Of a stretch of DNA of 64,000 nucleotides, positions 24,709 through 37,062 are shown in pieces. Location: assembly GCF_002078875.1 (NCBI RefSeq), contig NC_034414.1:32569311-32633310 (forward strand), in the 5' to 3' direction. Numbering within the stretch: the stretch's first letter is position 1; every line of letters begins with the position of its first letter. A program made the position numbers and the translations under genes. Source of the DNA: Numida meleagris (Eukaryota; Chordata; Aves; Galliformes; Numididae). Under the pieces are notes generated by a model. That model was not told where the DNA came from and did no database searches. It worked only from the letters and a program-made list of their open reading frames with translations.

Positions 24709-27648
24709 TGTCCACAGAAACAATATTCTATGGGTCAGGGTGTAGAATTAATGTTTTCACCTCCATGAGATCTCAGCTGCTTTCTTAGGCAAAGAGAATC
24801 ACCTCCTCAGCTGACATGTATCAAAATCAATTTTTCTTCACTGTTCAAATCTATGCAATTACTAAATATTTGAAGGCAAGTTCAAGTTTTGTTTTTTCTT
24901 TTTAAGAGGAGGAGTCTGAGAAACTGACTGCTTCAGAACTGACCTTTGCTATTTCTAGATGATACATTTCAGTGATCCTTTAATAAATGAGATCAACAGC
25001 ACCTTTAAAGAATGTCCATTCTTTCTCTTCCTGCGCAAATTCAGCACTCAGATACTATTCTCCTTCTTAATTAAGTTGTAAAGAAAATAGCATCTATGCT
25101 GATACTGCTAGTTTTCCTTTTAATCTTCCATACAAAGATAAATAATAACTATTCATTCAAGGAGATGTTATTGCAGGAAAAAATAGCAACATCTTTAACT
25201 CCAAGTGTTCAGAAATTATAAGTCAGCTTCCAGCCTTTTGAAAATTAAAATTTTGTAAAAGCAGTATAAAAATTTAAGGTAAATGTGCACTATGCACATA
25301 TACTTCTAAAATTATCAGAAATTTGAAGCTTTAGGTAATGTACAGTCCTTATTTAATTAGAAAAGTTTTTCATTACCCCTGAGAGAATGACTCCACTAAC
25401 TCTTTTCTACTTTCTAGTGTATGAAAATAACCTTTGCCCACCACCTATTTCTTTCAGATACATGTATATTCCTCAAGTTCTCTCTCACATGTGAGAGCTT
25501 TCACTTGCACATTCTGCTTTGTTTGTCCTTACCATCAGCTTCCTATACCTGACATATAATGTACTTGAACTGCATCCTTATATTGCCTTTCATTTCAGTT
25601 CCCCTCAACCTTTTCTTCTGGATCCTGCCCTACATATTTTATTTGGTCTTTGTTTCTTCCACTTCTCCTCCTTTTACAATATATTCCTCGCTTTGAAAGA
25701 TGTGTGTGACCATAATATCTAATTATCATAAATCCTATCATAGCTATCATCATAGCTAATTAAATCATAACTCCTATCTTCAGAGCTAAAAGAAAACATC
25801 AGCTATTGGTCATTATTGTCATGAACACAGTAACACTATATTATATTACAAAAACATTAATTGTGATATTTGAGCAAATTTATAATGGAGTCTAATGTTG
25901 ACATCAAACTCCTAAAGTGTGATTGTTATGAAAATGTAAGTAGGAGACAAATCTGAATTAACATATTTACTGAAATTGATTGTAGAAACATGGAACAGTA
26001 TCTGCCGACAAAAGAATAGGATGATTTAGCAGGCCTAAATTTACCTCTTATGAATAGAACTCTAGTCATTATTTAACACATTTTTGTAGAGCCAATCCTT
26101 TAACAATAGCTGTAACTGTATTACCAGCACCGAATAATGTTCATGAACTTCTTTACATACTCAGAATACCAGTGAGGAATGCACAACTAAGTAACTCATC
26201 AAATCTTGAAATCTAGATTTCATTCTTGACAGTCTTCTCCAAGGCAGTCTACAAATTATTCTGATGTTAGATGAAACAAACTTCCTCATTTGCTGATTGT
26301 TCAATATGACAAAAAATATCAAGTGAGAATCAAGAACAGTGAGAACTGCTCAATCTCAATTTTACCCCAGTACAGCAAGAAGTAAAAAATTAACATAGAA
26401 ATTAATCATCCTGAATTTCCTAAACAGGATCTAGCAAATATTTTTTGCAGTGAGAGATGTCAAATTTCACAAAGGCAATATAAGTAGTGTTAAAAAAACT
26501 GGACAAAATTTCACAGTTAATTCAAATTCAGCAGATTCAGGTGCCACCACATATACAGAGGGAAAAACAAAACCAAACAACTAATTAACAAGGAGATCCT
26601 GCATATTTAGAAACGGTGTTGTTGCGATCACAGTGAATAGAAGTATAATAAACACTGTTTTTTCTGAACATGTTTGCAATTTTCTAACAGAAGTAAGAAA
26701 ATGTAACTACAGTAGTTTGTACTCTGAACAAAATAAAATGTAGCACTTGTTATATGTCATAAAATTAAACTGAACATTCATTAACAGAACAGTTCACAAC
26801 AAAAATAAGTTCAGAGTTCAGTAAATAACACACTTTGTGACAAGAAAATCAGATTTAGATTTTCATCTTTGCACATTTATATGTAGTCACTTCACATTTA
26901 TCAGCTAATTAAGATTTTCAGATCTGGAGATTAGTAATCTGAATCAGATTGTTATGATTTTACCAAAAAATCAGCATATTCCTCTAAACTTGTATGTTTC
27001 AGTACATTTTGCATAAACAGGATGTGCCTCATTCTGACAAAAACTGATACTGGCATTTCCTTTTGTCCTACTCTAGTTTCAGCTAATAATAGTTGCTGTT
27101 ACTGAAAGACAGCAAGGCCTAATTAGGCAAGACACTGTAGAAAGAAACAGGAGACATTTTCCACTCCAGACTGATCACTGACCAAGATCTAGCTCATTTA
27201 TTTCATTTGTCTTATCACCTTCAGCTTTTCAAGACTGCATATTTTTTACTGCTTTACGAGTCTCAGAGTTCATTAGAAATTCTACCTACCACATTAGAAG
27301 CAACCATGTTCTCTTGCAGCTTATGTAATTAGCTAACAACTTGCAGGCTTCTTTAGGAAGAAAAAAAATCATCTGAGTCAGGTATCTCTTTAGTGCAGTA
27401 CTTTCATGAACAAAAATATCTGCCAAGTTTCCCTGAACACTTTAAGAGTAAGCAATAGATTATTTCCTTTCTTACAGGAAAAAGAAATGGAAAACCACTA
27501 CATTATTTCTGCTCTCTCATACCTACCTTTTCGGTTATTGAGAGCTTTTCAAATTCTTTTTCCTCAGGTAGGCAAAAGCTGCAATTAAATACTTTCCTAG
27601 TTCCCATGTTTACAGTTGTCCAGAGTGAAATATCTCAGCTTGCACAGC
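22879..27648. other. 4.77-kb unique segment between convergent LTRs, probably inverted
   Basis: No gene or further element is recognised. It contains an A32 run at 24674-24705. Its two edges carry the swapped target-site flanks GCATT and ACAGC described in the findings, suggesting that the whole segment has been flipped relative to its neighbours. A modest CpG-bearing patch around 24500-24560 (CCGTAGCTG...AATCGCGCTA) is unusual for the local composition. Confidence 0.5.
24674..24705 (+). repeat. Poly(A) run of 32
   Basis: The longest homopolymer in the window. It could be the tail of a retrocopy, but the preceding bases match no gene I recognise and lack a nearby AATAAA. Confidence 0.95.
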
Positions 27649-28155
27649 TGTCAACGGTTTATGGGCAGGTTTGGCCTGGTTCTGTGACAAATGGTGTGGG
27701 GGACCCACAGACCCACACCCTGGGAAAGGGAAAGAGGTTAGGGAGATGGCTCTAAAAACAAAGCAGCGGCAATGATCTGAGGAGAAACAAACGAATTTAC
27801 TAAATAAGATATCAGAATGCAAAATAACACAATATAATACAATATAATTACAAATTAAGCTAATAAATCTGATAAAACACGAGAGAGTGTCCGAGATAAA
27901 GGTAGGTCTTACTCTAGTACCAACAGTGAGACAGCTGGGGAGCAAGATGCTGCCGGTATGGGAGACGGGACGAGAAGAAGAGAGAACAGGTCTCATGATG
28001 TGAGATTTTATCTTTCCCTCTGACTGGAAAATGGTAACAGGGCATTAAAGTCCCCTGGGGAATGTAGTAGTTCTTCTCTTCTGAGAACCAGGTACATACA
28101 CTACATGATGTAATGATGTGGAATACCAATAACCAAAATTCATAAAACCATGACT
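27649..28155 (-). mobile_element. LTR copy B (short subfamily), right partner of a convergent pair
   Basis: On the plus strand it opens TGTCAACGGTTTATGGGC and ends CATAAAACCATGACT, where the last base should be A. It is 507 bp, the same as copy A. It differs from A at eight positions in the 62 bp at its inner (LTR 3') end and at its outermost base, and is identical over 27710-28154. Its left flank is ACAGC and its right flank AATTC. These do not match each other, but ACAGC is the reverse complement of copy A's left flank. No retroviral genes adjoin it. Confidence 0.93.
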
Positions 28156-30599
28156 AATTCTAAAATTTTCCTTACCTTCAGAGCTGTCACAAGGTTGGAT
28201 CACAGTTTTATTTTTTTATAAAATACATAATAACTGTCAATATGAGAATAAGTTTTCCCTTTGTTTTCAACTTGGAACAACATAACACCACTAGTGTAAG
28301 AAATTTCCTGAGGATTGGTGACTGTATGGATTTGCTTTCTGCTGCATCAGTGGCAACTCACTCGTCCTGGTCAGGTATTAATCCCCAGAAAATGTTCCAG
28401 TCTTCTAATTTTCTTGCTTAATACGTAGCTTGTGCTTTCAGATCAAGTGATTGTACCAGTCTAACCCTAGCTGCAGCAGCGGATGGATAGCATCTTTCTA
28501 TGCACATCTTAGAACTCCTTGATTGCACGCATATTTTAAATTTGTCCCAGAATAGCTCCTCCTGTTTGCCTCAGGCTTTTGTTTTTTTCTTTCCTGAAGA
28601 GGTTCTTATTTTTTGCAAGTGAAAATTAGCTGCTGGTGTTAGACTTCCACGTGGCTGAATAGCTCCTTTCCCTTTTTCTAGTGCTCTTCTCTACTCCTAA
28701 ATATATTGTTGACTATGACTGCTTTTGCACAAGGTAAAGCAAATGAAGGAAGAAAATAAAATTAGCAGAGAAGACAAGGCATATTGAAAGGGTAGTTGGG
28801 ACTTCCTACAGCTGTTGCAGAACTCTAGAGTTTCTTATGAAAGAATGCATTTCTTTCTTTATTCATTAAGTTTGAGTGGATTCTATTCTGAGGTGTACTT
28901 ATTATCTAAATGGCTGAAAGCAGCTCTTCCTGAGGGTTTTTGGAAATTAATGACAGTAAAAAAAAAAGGGGGGGGGGGGGGCTAGCTCTGAACACTTGTA
29001 CGTTATTAAATTCTTTATTCTCATAGTTTAGTAAAGAAGTAGTCCTGATGCTATGATGATATAGAAAAAGATTCAGCAAAACATCAAGGGGGCAGAAAAT
29101 TGTCATTTTCACAAGGGCAAAACAGAAAACTCAGCCAAATTAGAGGAACAAACTGAATAGAGATAGGTGTGTTGTTCAATCTCCTTCAATTTCAAAAACA
29201 TTGATTTTGTTATTCAGTACTGCAGTTTTATTTTAAAATATACTTTTAATGTCTCTGAATCAGGACTGAAATTTTGCATTGCTCTGCAGAGGAGTAAAAT
29301 CTTCTCTGGTGTTGATAATTTTTTGTAATTCTGCTCACTGGAGAGAATCATGTTCTGTATGAGGATGTTTCCATTTCTGTTTAACATTTCTGTTAATCAC
29401 TGCTAGCATGAGCATCAGCAGAATATATTTACAGGAAGTGGCAGTAAACTACAATGCAGACCATCGTATTTCACAGCATTCTCAGTTTTAGAGGAGTGAA
29501 TTTTCCCTAACAAACAGTACTGTCAGATCTTTGGTTTTACCTGGAATTCTGTGATATTTTATTCAAACTGCAGCATGTCCTGTTTTAGAGAATGAGAAGT
29601 GTTAGTGATCAAGTTTTAGACAATGAATGTTGGGAGAAAATCAATAGTCTGATTTAAAAAAAAATAAAAATCTATAGCTCTAGTTTTGCCCTAATGTAAA
29701 TCAGTTTAATCTACGGGGAAAAAATACCCTAAACTGTATCACGTAGGTGAGCTTGAAACCCACAGAGCAAGGGACTTCCTTGCACTATTTCTGACCCTAA
29801 AGATTAAACTGAAAAAAATCTGTTTCAGATATATGAAATGTGTACTTTTCCCAAAGAGACAATGAGAGCAAAAAAATACTATACACAGTGCAAAAAAGGA
29901 AAGTATAAGTAAATATAAGGAATGTGATTGGGGCAGGGGGTAGCTGTTTGGAAAGAATAATCAATTTAAAAATCGAAGAATATTTGTTGAAGTACTAAAC
30001 AGATGACTTGAAAGAGCAGAAGTAAGATGTCAGCTACTACTTGCTAGAGTTTCTTAGGAAAAGGGATGATAGTGGCAAAGCATTTAAGAAAATAATATCT
30101 AAATTACATGTGAAAACATTTTTGGAAAGTTTCCAAATAGTAAAGCAGAACAAAGAAGACACTAGGTCAAGGACAGAATAAGCAGTTTCACACTGCCTCA
30201 AAGTAGAAGCTGTGGCTGTACTATCTGTGAACTTTTGCTGATGAACCTCTATGGCCTCTTTCAAGGAGGCAGGATTCTGGGACTCAGTCCAACGAAGCAC
30301 TTATTGTGGACTCAACTTTAAACATGCTAGGCTTAATTCATACAAAAGCACTGACTGAACATAGTGTTTATCATGACATAGCCTGATAGCCCTTGGTTTC
30401 AATGTGATTATCCTTTGTCTTCAAGCTCTTAATAAATGTAGTCTGCTGCAAATCGTTAAACTCTGTTGCCTTTATACACTCTAAGTGTATGTAAGCTATA
30501 GCCCAAAACCTCAAAGTAGTTAAACACTCACTTCTCTGGAACAGCATGAGCATTTATCATCCTCAATATAAAGAAAGATGCATTACAAGAAAAAAGTGC
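28156..30599. other. Unique AT-rich non-coding stretch
   Basis: No gene recognised. It includes the A10G14 block at 28958-28981. Short ORFs only. Confidence 0.55.
28958..28981 (+). repeat. A10G14 homopolymer junction
   Basis: Ten A followed directly by fourteen G. Similar A/G blocks occur at 21155-21184 and, on the other strand, at 51355-51375. Confidence 0.95.
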
Positions 30600-31045
30600 A
30601 GGGAAGAGCAGCAAACATGATGAGAGTTACTTTTCCAGGTAGCAAGAAACTAGACAGATGAGGAATCTACTTTGGAAAGGAGCTATCGGAGGAGTGTGCT
30701 AGATGTTCATAAAATTAAGGGAAAAATACTAGCTCCTTCCTTTGAAAAAGATACAGGATATCAATTAAATTACCAGCATCATGTTTTAAACAAGTATTAT
30801 AACATTTACGTACAATGTGCACAGTATAATTGTGGAGTTGTGAATGCTAGGATCTACTAAATTTTAATCTGTATACAGACTCTGGTTTGACAATCCTTTG
30901 CACTGGACATGATTAAGAGATACCATGCTGTACTTGCTGGAGTTTGTTTTCTTTTTGTAAGCATTGGCTCCTGGCCACTGACTGAGACTCATCTTAGCTA
31001 GATGGACCATTGGTCTAATCTGACACGGCTTTTCTTATGTTAGAA
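30600..31045 (+). mobile_element. Ancient L3/CR1-like LINE 3' relic
   Basis: The 3' end reads CTAGATGGACCATTGGTCTA (30998-31017) and then CTTTTCTTATGTT, matching the characteristic terminus of old amniote CR1/L3 elements. Upstream, CTCCTGGCCACTGACTGAGA and, further back, AGAGCAGCAAACATGATGAG and CTTTGGAAAGGAGCTATCGG follow the order of the same family's C-terminal ORF2 and 3' UTR. Divergence is high and no frame is open. It is much older than the CR1 copy at 9.2 kb. Confidence 0.7.
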
Positions 31046-32598
31046 ACAATAGAAGATGTATGCACAAGTAGTTTTGAGAATCTGGGCCAGGAAAATTGAA
31101 ATTGAGAAAGCAGAGAATAGTTGAAAGGAGGTAAAACTGACTATACCAAAGATCACAAGATTCAACATATGTTTCAACAACTGGCATGCCATCCATTTAC
31201 ACAGAAGTCCAGAGGGTGTTTATAAGTCAGTACAATCACTTACTAGTTAAAACACTCAAAGAAACATGTCAAATTGGAATTTTAAAATCTTCTCAGTGTC
31301 TTCTTATAACTGCAGTCGATAAAGGAATTTTGTAAGAAAATGTTTTTTCTTAGTAAACAAAGACAAAACAAAGGATAGTAGTTTTAAAAGCGTGAAGAAA
31401 AGTAACTGAGAACCTTTAGTGTTAGGTAATAGATAACACATGGTAGAATGTTGTTCAGGGCAGCTTTAAGACTCTAGACAGTTCTTTTTAGAAAGGTGTT
31501 ACTATCTAAATCTGCTCAGTCTCGAGATCTCTTGATTTTCCTTTAGTTATTTTAGCTATATTATGTATCAAAACATATTAAAGACCAATCAACACTTTAG
31601 ATAACTGTGCTCACTCAACACCTGTTTATTGTCATTTATTAAAACAAATATCTCCAATTATTCAAACAAGTGTTATCTGTGATCTTGTAAACTGGGTACA
31701 AACAGACAGTCTGAAGATATCAAGAGATTATACTGCTACAAAGTTTACACACCAAGTCAAAAAGTGTCCTGGTGCCCATAAGATTAAACTAAATGAAAGA
31801 CTTCGTGCATATAATCTTAGGGCATACTTAATGTATTTTTATTTTTACATTTCCTTTTATTCAAATTTTCAGGACCGGAGTAGCATGACAACTTACTTTT
31901 TCAATTTTTAGGGATTTGGTTTTGTCATCCTTTGTTCAGGGAGTCTATGCTGCATCAGTCCTACAAGAAAGAGCAATACAGTGCAGTGCTCACCAAATGA
32001 AGTAAAATTTCCTTAGGTGAAACCAAAAGATGACAAGTTAGTAAAAATTTCCGAAGCGATTTCTCAGATTTGCTGTAGTCAAATTCCATTTTGTTGAAAT
32101 ACAATATTAATTGTTCAGTGAGACAAGTTATTTTTAGCTTGGAGCTATAAATGAGCTATGATGGAACTTCCCAAATGATACTTCATTGCAGAGGCAAGTA
32201 ACTTCATATACTACTATAGGAGCTACTGCCTGATTCATACAGTGGGCAAAGTATACTGATTTTTAGCATCGATCTGCAAAGTCAGTCAAGTATTTTAGCT
32301 TTCAAAGAGATGTAGATATACTAGTCAAAGAGTTATTAAAGGAGATCCAAATACTACCCTAAGTATTAAATAAAATCTAATACCATGTCATTCTGCATCA
32401 TTTATTTGAGATCCTCTCATACAGTTGAGTTGGAGATAATAAATAATAAATAAACTTTATTTTTTTTCTATTGGAGGAATCTACATCTTTAATTATCTCT
32501 GATATCTTATTTAATTAATGAGTTGGCTGCAACTAAAAATAACATGAATCATATAGAACTATCCTCCTTTAACTTCAAGTCCTTGAGAAGCATACCTT

Positions 32599-32611
32599 GG
32601 GGGGGGGGGGG
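32599..32611 (+). repeat. Poly(G) run of 13
   Basis: Uninterrupted G run within AT-rich DNA, read directly. Confidence 0.95.
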
Positions 32612-33523
32612 AATTGAAATGCAGACTTTCAGAAAAAACCTGCTTTAGTTTGACTGTTCAGAGCAATGTGGCATTGGTTTGGAAATACACATCTGATTCA
32701 ATCCAGCAGAGAAACTCATTTAATGGATAAAAATCTATCCAGATTCAGAATAAAGCTGGAATTATGAATAACCCTCACTCAGTCAGAAATCCTAAAGCTG
32801 GCTAATTTAACCCAAGAAGTAGAGAAGTCTAAGCAGAGAGCTCTCTCTTCATAAGGTTTTGCCAGACTGCTTGTGGCATCTTGATCATCCCACCTGCTAC
32901 ATATTCCCAGTTAAGAGTAATAGCTCTATCACTTTCTCCTGTCTTCAAGAAACGCATGTTTTCATATGTTTATTTTATCTTATAATTTCCATTTCCCTGT
33001 ATCACAGCAAGAGGATGAATTCCCACATGTGCAGATTTTAATATTTTTGTTCTTTTCTTTCTCATGTAAGCAGTGAAGAGCTCCTCTGGTCAAAAGAGTT
33101 GAAAATCAATTCCTCTGAAATAAAAATAATTTCTTTGCATTTATCTTGAAATAAATGCAGTGAAGTTTGTCTCATCTGTCTCAGATACACATTAATTAGA
33201 CATTCGTGAAAGTGCTTATGAGACTTTCCAGATTTAATCTCAGTATAAATAAGACATGTCTAAGCATTACTGAACTGCATATTTTCAAAACTGAAGCACA
33301 GAGATATTAGCTAATTCTACAGTTAACATTTAAATAATCTGTAGTAATATGCAGATCTATTTCTTTAATATTTCTTCATAAGGCAGTATTGTTTTGTAGT
33401 ATTACACTTTAAAACATCAGTGAATACAGACCACTTCTCTTGTACTGGGCCTTACTTATTCTCTCTCAGGGCAGTTGACAATCACTTCTTCCCACTAAAG
33501 ATATCCTGATTTCATTGAGGAAT

Positions 33524-33548
33524 AAAAAAAAAAAAAAAAAAAAAAAAA
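33524..33548 (+). repeat. Poly(A) run of 25
   Basis: Read directly. AATAAA abuts the run with no spacer, so it is unlikely to be a normal processed tail. Confidence 0.95.
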
Positions 33549-33883
33549 TACTCCTGCAGTTAAAGGATACAGAAGAAATCTATGTTCTGAAAGGTAAAAC
33601 ACAGTGAAAATCTTGTGACATCTTACTTGGTATTGTTGGATGTGACATCATTCACAAGAGTAGTACTGATTGATTTTAATGAGCATAATTATTGATTTTT
33701 AGAGACCAGTTACTTCACAAATGAGAGGCCATTAATACTCTAGAATCGTAACACACCTGACACAAAAAAATGAAAAGATGTTTAAACATCTTCCTTCCAG
33801 GTAGAACATGGAGTTCTTCAGACTGGGACATACTTCGAAGTGAAACTTTGTGAGCATCAATATTATTTCTTTCCTGTTATTTA

Positions 33884-33957
33884 TAGAATTGTAGAATAGC
33901 ATAATAGAATTGTTTGGGTTGGAAAGAATCTTAAAGATCGTCTAGTTCTAACAACAC
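33884..33957 (-). mobile_element. Short CR1 3' tail fragment
   Basis: TAGAATTGTAGAATAGCATA followed by TTTGGGTTGGAAAGAATCTT and AAAGATCGTCTAGTTCTAAC is the reverse complement of the conserved CR1 3' terminus (the 'gatctctaga...ccaactc...attctgtg' region). Only about 75 bp remain, typical of extreme 5' truncation. Confidence 0.85.
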
Positions 33958-36950
33958 TACAATGGGCAGAGACAAAAGCAAGATCTTAAATTTTAACAAA
34001 TTTTCCTTCATTTTTGTTAAGATCTCATAGATAAAATAACTTATAGTAGGTTAGGAACAGCAAAATAGCGTTTGAGAACTTCTGATAGACGCTGTATTAA
34101 ACGTTTGATTATACCATAATGAAATGGAAATCGCGATTAAATGGATTTTCACCCAGAGTTACTTAATTCTTTCTACAGTGAAACTTCTAAAGAATAATTA
34201 TTCTTCCCTCTGTTTTTGGACCAAGCAGATAGAAGAAAAGAATGTAGGATGCAGGTGGGAAAAGGAGGGTAACCAAGTTAAGAAAATATATAAGGCTTTA
34301 AGTTTAAAAAAAAAAAAAAAAGAAGAAGAAAGAAAATTAAAAAAAATAATATTTCAATTTTGCCTCCCTTTTTTCTGTGTGATTTGGATTACTTCCTTGT
34401 TATCTCAAATCCTACTGGAAATTTTCTGACCTTGGTAATCTTTCCTTAGGGGAGCTCAGTAGTTTATTTGTCGCTGTTTCCATTTCACGGTATATTCCCA
34501 CTTTCAAAAGGCTGCATTGAAAATTAACATTTTTACATTTTGTCTATTATTCTATGTAAAATAATTTTGAGTTTTCAGGAATTCATGTGCTTGTACAAGA
34601 CTGATCAAATGTCCACCCTTCTAGTGGTGCCAGGAGTCTACACTAGACAATCAATGTATAAATCTGCAAAGTTAAAATGAGTTTCCCTCTCTCTCTGCTA
34701 AGTTGTGTATAAAACTTCGAGACTATGTGAATGTGACAGAAAGCTTTTCATTCAGCACAACTCTATTCTATATTTTTCATCTAATTCTCACATATGACTA
34801 TGTGTAAGATATTTTACATACTCTGTAAAGCAACAAATGACCACTTTTGAGAATCAGATTTCTTTTCCAGAATCTGTGGTAACATATCTAATATGCTTTT
34901 CTGTCAGCTGTAGATGATAAATTCTCCTTTTGCAATTAAACATTTTTTGTCATCTATTTGATTTTCTGTGAAGTAAAATAGGAATATCTACAGTTTTTAT
35001 CAACTGCATTTAGGTTTGTAGGATGAAATATCATGTTGTCACATATTTCTGGTTTCAAAGTCAGGTCTGACAATCTGCAGGAAAGGATCACAAGCTCTAG
35101 TGATATTGTAGATTGCAGATTTGTTTTCATATAGGAGATATTTTTCTCAATTAGATGCTAGCTCATAAAGAATGAAGTAGAAGCTGGTCTCTTGTCTGAC
35201 TCAAGAACCCCATAGTCAAATACGTTGTGTTGTATAGCTAGTATTTGCAAAAATTAGTCAAATTGCTTTGCAAGGCTGCCAACAGAATCTTTGTTTCCAT
35301 GTGAAAAATCACCTGTTGTAGGCCAAGAGCTGCTGAATGTGATATATTATTCTTGATATAGTTGGCACTGTTATCATGCCTAGCAGGGAGCTGTGGTATG
35401 ACTGGCTCAAGCTAACTTTAAGTAATCTATCAAACAATCAGCAGATGTGTGATAACAGCTGTCAAAGTTGCAATTTAAGGTATGAGTGACTGTATCTTCA
35501 GTAATGGTTATTTGAGATAGAACTGCTGGCTCTGGTGGAGAAGCGCTGGTCCAGAATTCCTATGTGAAAATATATTTACATGTATACCAAGCTAGGAGTC
35601 CATAAGTGGTTAAAAATTTTATGCATTAAACCACTGGAGAATGATTATTAAATTGAGACTTCAGAATTCTGTGCATGTGAAGCCATATTACACCAAATAT
35701 TTCTTTTTGTCAATAATTAGTAAAATATACATTGTTGTCAGAGTGAGTGAATGTATAATACATTTCTTCCATTATCAAGTCTAACAAAGTCAAAGCACTT
35801 GAATCATCATTATAGCATCCTGAGTTTGTAAGAACAGCTGTTAGGAGAGGTCAGAGCTTCCCCTAAACTGTACAAGGAGGCAGCATGTGTGTTGTTACCT
35901 CTTATCCTTTGTGGCAAGTCCAAGATCTAGGGAGATCCAAAAACTTTGAACCAATATTGTTCATGAAAGTATTTTGGTAACTGCAGGAAATTCTGGCTGT
36001 TGCCCTTTATGACACATCTTTGATGAAACCATGTGTTGCTCACAGACTGTTAATGCTCAGGTGTCAGGAAATACCTATTCTGGGAATGGGCTCTAATTGG
36101 ATTCTGGTTTCCCAGAAAAGTGAGATATTTAGAAAAAGTTTTGGGTAAGGACTAGAGCTTAACATTACACAGACGTGCTCTCTACTCTAGAGAACTAAAA
36201 AATAAGCAAGATAGTAACTAAAAAGATGGTAGTATAAGTTACATTAGAGAAGTTCAAAATTGTATATGCTTTATATTCTTCCCTGTGGCCACGAGTATGT
36301 TAGAAAATAAAATGGGAAAAATAATTCTCTTTCACTCAGATTATTTTTATTGGAAGAGGAAATAAGAAAGAACTATATTTCTAACCACAACAAAATAAAA
36401 AACTACAGTGATTTCAGTAAAAAAAAGAAACAAAGGTCAAATTCTGGGCTGGTATAGATCAAGATATCTAATGCCTGGCCCAGAATGCTCTGTATAATGA
36501 GAGAGCTTGCACTGTTGTGCAGCTTTCTCCCTTATGTCCGTTGCATTTACATGAAATTCCCACTATGGTTTGGTAGGGTGTTTTGTTCCGGACTCCAAGC
36601 TTCTGAATGTTGAAGTCATAGTAGGCAGAAGCAAACCTTGATTAATAAAGTTTTATACAAAAAAAATACACTGTTTTAAAATGTAGTTGGCCAGAGCAAA
36701 ATTTTTTCTACCTGCAAGCCAATATGATTATCTCTTCCTGTCAACTTAGAATATAAATATAGTAAAAGGAAAAAAATATATATATCCATGAAGGCAACAA
36801 GGATCTTGTGCTGGAACTCTGTTCTTTTTTTTTTGTTTAATTTCACCTTCACAAAGACTTGTTTTTTTTTTACACTGACTCATTGTGGATTGACTGTAGT
36901 AGTCTGAAGGAAACAATAGTTGATTTCAATAATTAATTCCAGTTGACAAG
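33958..36950. other. Unique AT-rich non-coding stretch
   Basis: No gene recognised. An A-rich, then AAG-rich run lies at 34306-34345. A stretch at about 35300-35500 has the mixed composition of possible conserved non-coding DNA. Confidence 0.5.
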
Positions 36951-37062
36951 AGGAATGTTGCTGTTTATGCACTCCTCCTAAGGCCAAATTTAAAAAACAA
37001 ACAAACAAACAAAAACAAAACAAAAACCTTTAAGTCAGGAGTGCATAAACAGTAACATTCCT
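36951..37062. repeat. Foldback: 26-bp inverted repeat around a (CAAA)n loop
   Basis: The left arm (36951-36976) starts AGGAATGTTGCTGTTTATGC. The right arm (37037-37062) is its reverse complement at 25 of 26 positions. The 60-bp loop contains a (CAAA)n/(CAAAA)n microsatellite at about 36992-37026. CTAAGG just inside the left arm and CCTTTAAG just inside the right arm allow further imperfect pairing. No transposon ends are recognised. Confidence 0.85.

Larger units (their letters stand above)
31046..33883. other. Unique AT-rich non-coding stretch
   Basis: No gene recognised. It contains a G13 run at 32599-32611 and an A25 run at 33524-33548. Confidence 0.55.

Noticed and set aside
22531..27996. 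Nearly identical 127- and 128-residue ORFs on opposite strands, looking like a conserved small protein family
   Set aside because: Both lie within inverted copies of the same LTR. The identity reflects shared LTR DNA, and the ORF is broken in the other copies of the LTR.
22321..28160. A full provirus with paired LTRs
   Set aside because: The LTRs are inverted rather than direct, and the 4.77 kb between them holds no gag, pol or env motifs.
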